5,954 nucleotides of DNA from Leptospira ellisii. GTDB lineage: Bacteria > Spirochaetota > Leptospiria > Leptospirales > Leptospiraceae. Position 1 is the stretch's first letter, and the number at the start of each line of letters is the position of its first letter. The notes under the pieces are model-generated. The model saw only the letters and a program-made list of their open reading frames with translations, did no database searches and was not told the DNA's origin. Below, piece after piece: positions 4,901-5,954 of this stretch. The position numbers were made by a program, and so were the translations under genes. The stretch lies in contig NZ_NPEF01000228.1 of the NCBI RefSeq assembly GCF_002811955.1, positions 1 to 5,954 on the forward strand, given 5' to 3'.

Positions 4901-5788
4901 ATGGATCAGGAATTCAAAAGATGGACCCGTCTTCTCCGGGCGATCGAGGCAGGTACACGGATCGAATTGAGCGGACATATACTCAACGATTCGTTCCGAA
5001 ACAACCTCGAAAAGTTCCTTAAACTCTGTCTCGAAACCTACAACAAAATCGATCTGACACCCGTCGTTTATTCGGTGGTTCAAGAGATGCTGCTGCGCGC
5101 CGCGACTTCTAATCTGAGAGAATTGTTCTTTTTCCGAAAAGGGTCGGACGGATCGGATAAAGCCGCGTTCGACGAACACGAGGAGGAATTTAGAATCTTC
5201 TTAAATACCTTCGACTCCAAGGACGCGAGAATCGCCCTAAAGGAGAAGGGCCTTTTCCTCAAGGTGATCATCCACCACAACGACACAGGATTGGCGGTTG
5301 AAGTATTACATAATTCTAAACTGATTCCGTTTTTGGAGGAGCGTCTCCGAAAATATCTCGCCGCTGCGATGGAATTCAAAAATCTCATGGAATACTACGA
5401 AGTTTATCCCGAAGACAAAGAGGGCAGGGAAATAGGACTTGCGTTGTCGATTTTGATGTTGCGTGAAACCGGGCTCAAACCGGAACTTCTTCGGATCGGA
5501 TCCGGGGACGAAACCCACGTTTCCCGATTGGAAGTGCCTTTCGGAGAGGAATATAGAAGCATCCGCAAAAAGATATTGAACGACGAGGAGGTTCTGCCGT
5601 TTCCCAAGGATCATTCGGAGGAAACGGAGCTGCCTTGGAAGACGAGCCTCTGCAGCTACTGCGGGAGAATCGTGGACGATAGGATTTTTTTTCCGGAAGT
5701 CCCGCAGGACATACCGGTGAAGGTTCTGCCGGAACCGACGCGCTCCGGTCACGGAATCTGCGCCTGGTGTCTTTCCTCTTATCTTTGA
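4901..5788 (+). CDS. Degenerate GHKL-type ATPase-like protein with C-terminal CxxC zinc motif
   Basis: This is a 295-residue cytoplasmic protein with no signal or membrane segment. Residues 50-215 resemble the GHKL (histidine-kinase-type) ATPase fold of a spirochaete family I remember: an N-box-like helix VVQEMLLRAATSNLRELFF (59-77), a strand-turn VEVLHNSKL (133-141), a helix with LRKYLAAAMEFKNLMEYY (149-166), an EGREIGLALSILMLRETG segment (174-191), and a final SRLEVPF strand (208-214). Key residues are altered: the N-box Asn position is R66, the G1 Asp position is probably H137, and the glycine-rich lid reads EGREIGLAL instead of EGxGLGL. ATP turnover is therefore doubtful. C251-C254 and C287-C290 (CSYC, CAWC) form a likely zinc-binding pair at the C-terminus. 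An in-frame TAA at 4892-4894 fixes the ATG at 4901 as the start. The fold call is moderate; the gene call is firm. Its role is unknown; phosphorelay, anti-sigma or scaffold functions are possible. Confidence 0.82.
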   Translation: MDQEFKRWTRLLRAIEAGTRIELSGHILNDSFRNNLEKFLKLCLETYNKIDLTPVVYSVVQEMLLRAATSNLRELFFFRKGSDGSDKAAFDEHEEEFRIFLNTFDSKDARIALKEKGLFLKVIIHHNDTGLAVEVLHNSKLIPFLEERLRKYLAAAMEFKNLMEYYEVYPEDKEGREIGLALSILMLRETGLKPELLRIGSGDETHVSRLEVPFGEEYRSIRKKILNDEEVLPFPKDHSEETELPWKTSLCSYCGRIVDDRIFFPEVPQDIPVKVLPEPTRSGHGICAWCLSSYL

Positions 5789-5954
5789 AACTTTCTCGAC
5801 AGTCCGCAAAGATCCAGAAATTCGTTCCAGCGAACGCCCAACTTTCCGGAAAAATCCTTATCCTTTAGAGAAATATAATATTCTTTTTCTCCGAGATCGA
5901 TCGCTTCCCCCGTAAAAAGGATGCCGGCCAATCTTTTTTTTTCGGATATAAGTT
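5779..5954 (-). CDS. C-terminal part of an unidentified gene entering from the right edge
   Basis: Fifty-seven codons are open from the window edge to a TAA at 5779-5781. The composition looks coding (GILFTGEAIDLGEKEYYISL, then GVRWNEFLDLCGLSRKF), with ordinary codon choice and a mixed hydrophobic and charged pattern. I do not recognise the family. The N-terminus is outside the window. Its stop overlaps the 3' end of the GHKL-like gene by 10 bases in a tail-to-tail arrangement. A run of nine A (on the coding strand; 5934-5942) lies near the visible start of the frame. Confidence 0.7.
   Translation of the reverse strand, partial: LISEKKRLAGILFTGEAIDLGEKEYYISLKDKDFSGKLGVRWNEFLDLCGLSRKFQR

Noticed and set aside
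4679..5179. Minus-strand frame of 166 codons
   Set aside because: It runs antisense through the front of the GHKL-like gene, has no recognisable motif, and mirrors the codon pattern of the real gene.
5306..5809. Minus-strand frame of 167 codons
   Set aside because: It is antisense to the GHKL-like gene and conflicts with the better-supported partial gene on the same strand at the right edge.

Overview
The window looks like chromosomal DNA of a spirochaete, most likely Leptospira. This rests on A/T-leaning but mixed base composition, typical codon use, the protein variants (a 445-residue glucose-6-phosphate isomerase, a stand-alone STAS protein), and a recurring GGAGTTCCCGCA word that resembles short words I remember as common between Leptospira genes. 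The genus is inferred; no rRNA or other marker gene is present.

Layout. Positions 1-2319 form a minus-strand run read from right to left: galactokinase (galK), then a STAS-domain anti-sigma-factor antagonist 34 bases on, then an iron-sulfur uracil-DNA-glycosylase-like protein 12 bases on. Directly behind that, and running off the left edge, is an in-frame stretch matching the middle of a TIGR01777-type sugar epimerase with no room for its N-terminus. Positions 2320-2595 are the divergent control region between galK and pgi; they hold a purine-rich 11-base triple repeat and an operator-like dyad. Positions 2596-3933 are pgi (glucose-6-phosphate isomerase), plus strand. Positions 4058-4390 encode a small exported protein of unknown function, followed by a weak hairpin and T-run. 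Positions 4391-4900 are about 510 bases with no convincing gene: one doubtful 77-codon frame and one hydrophobic frame without a start codon. Positions 4901-5788 encode a 295-residue protein that looks like a degenerate GHKL (histidine-kinase-type) ATPase fold with a C-terminal four-cysteine, probably zinc-binding, module. A gene on the opposite strand enters from the right edge and its 3' end overlaps this gene by 10 bases.

How the genes relate. galK and pgi are divergent and both feed hexose-phosphate metabolism (galactose-1-phosphate; fructose-6-phosphate to glucose-6-phosphate), which in a fatty-acid-using spirochaete would mainly supply sugar nucleotides, the pentose-phosphate route and gluconeogenesis. 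The STAS protein belongs to partner-switching signalling, where GHKL kinases are the usual partners. A GHKL-like protein lies 3.8 kb away on the other strand, but nothing in the sequence ties the two together. The strongest leads are the degenerate GHKL/zinc protein with a hairpin just before its start, the truncated epimerase fragment, and the disrupted-looking 4391-4900 region. No mobile element, CRISPR array, tRNA or rRNA was seen.
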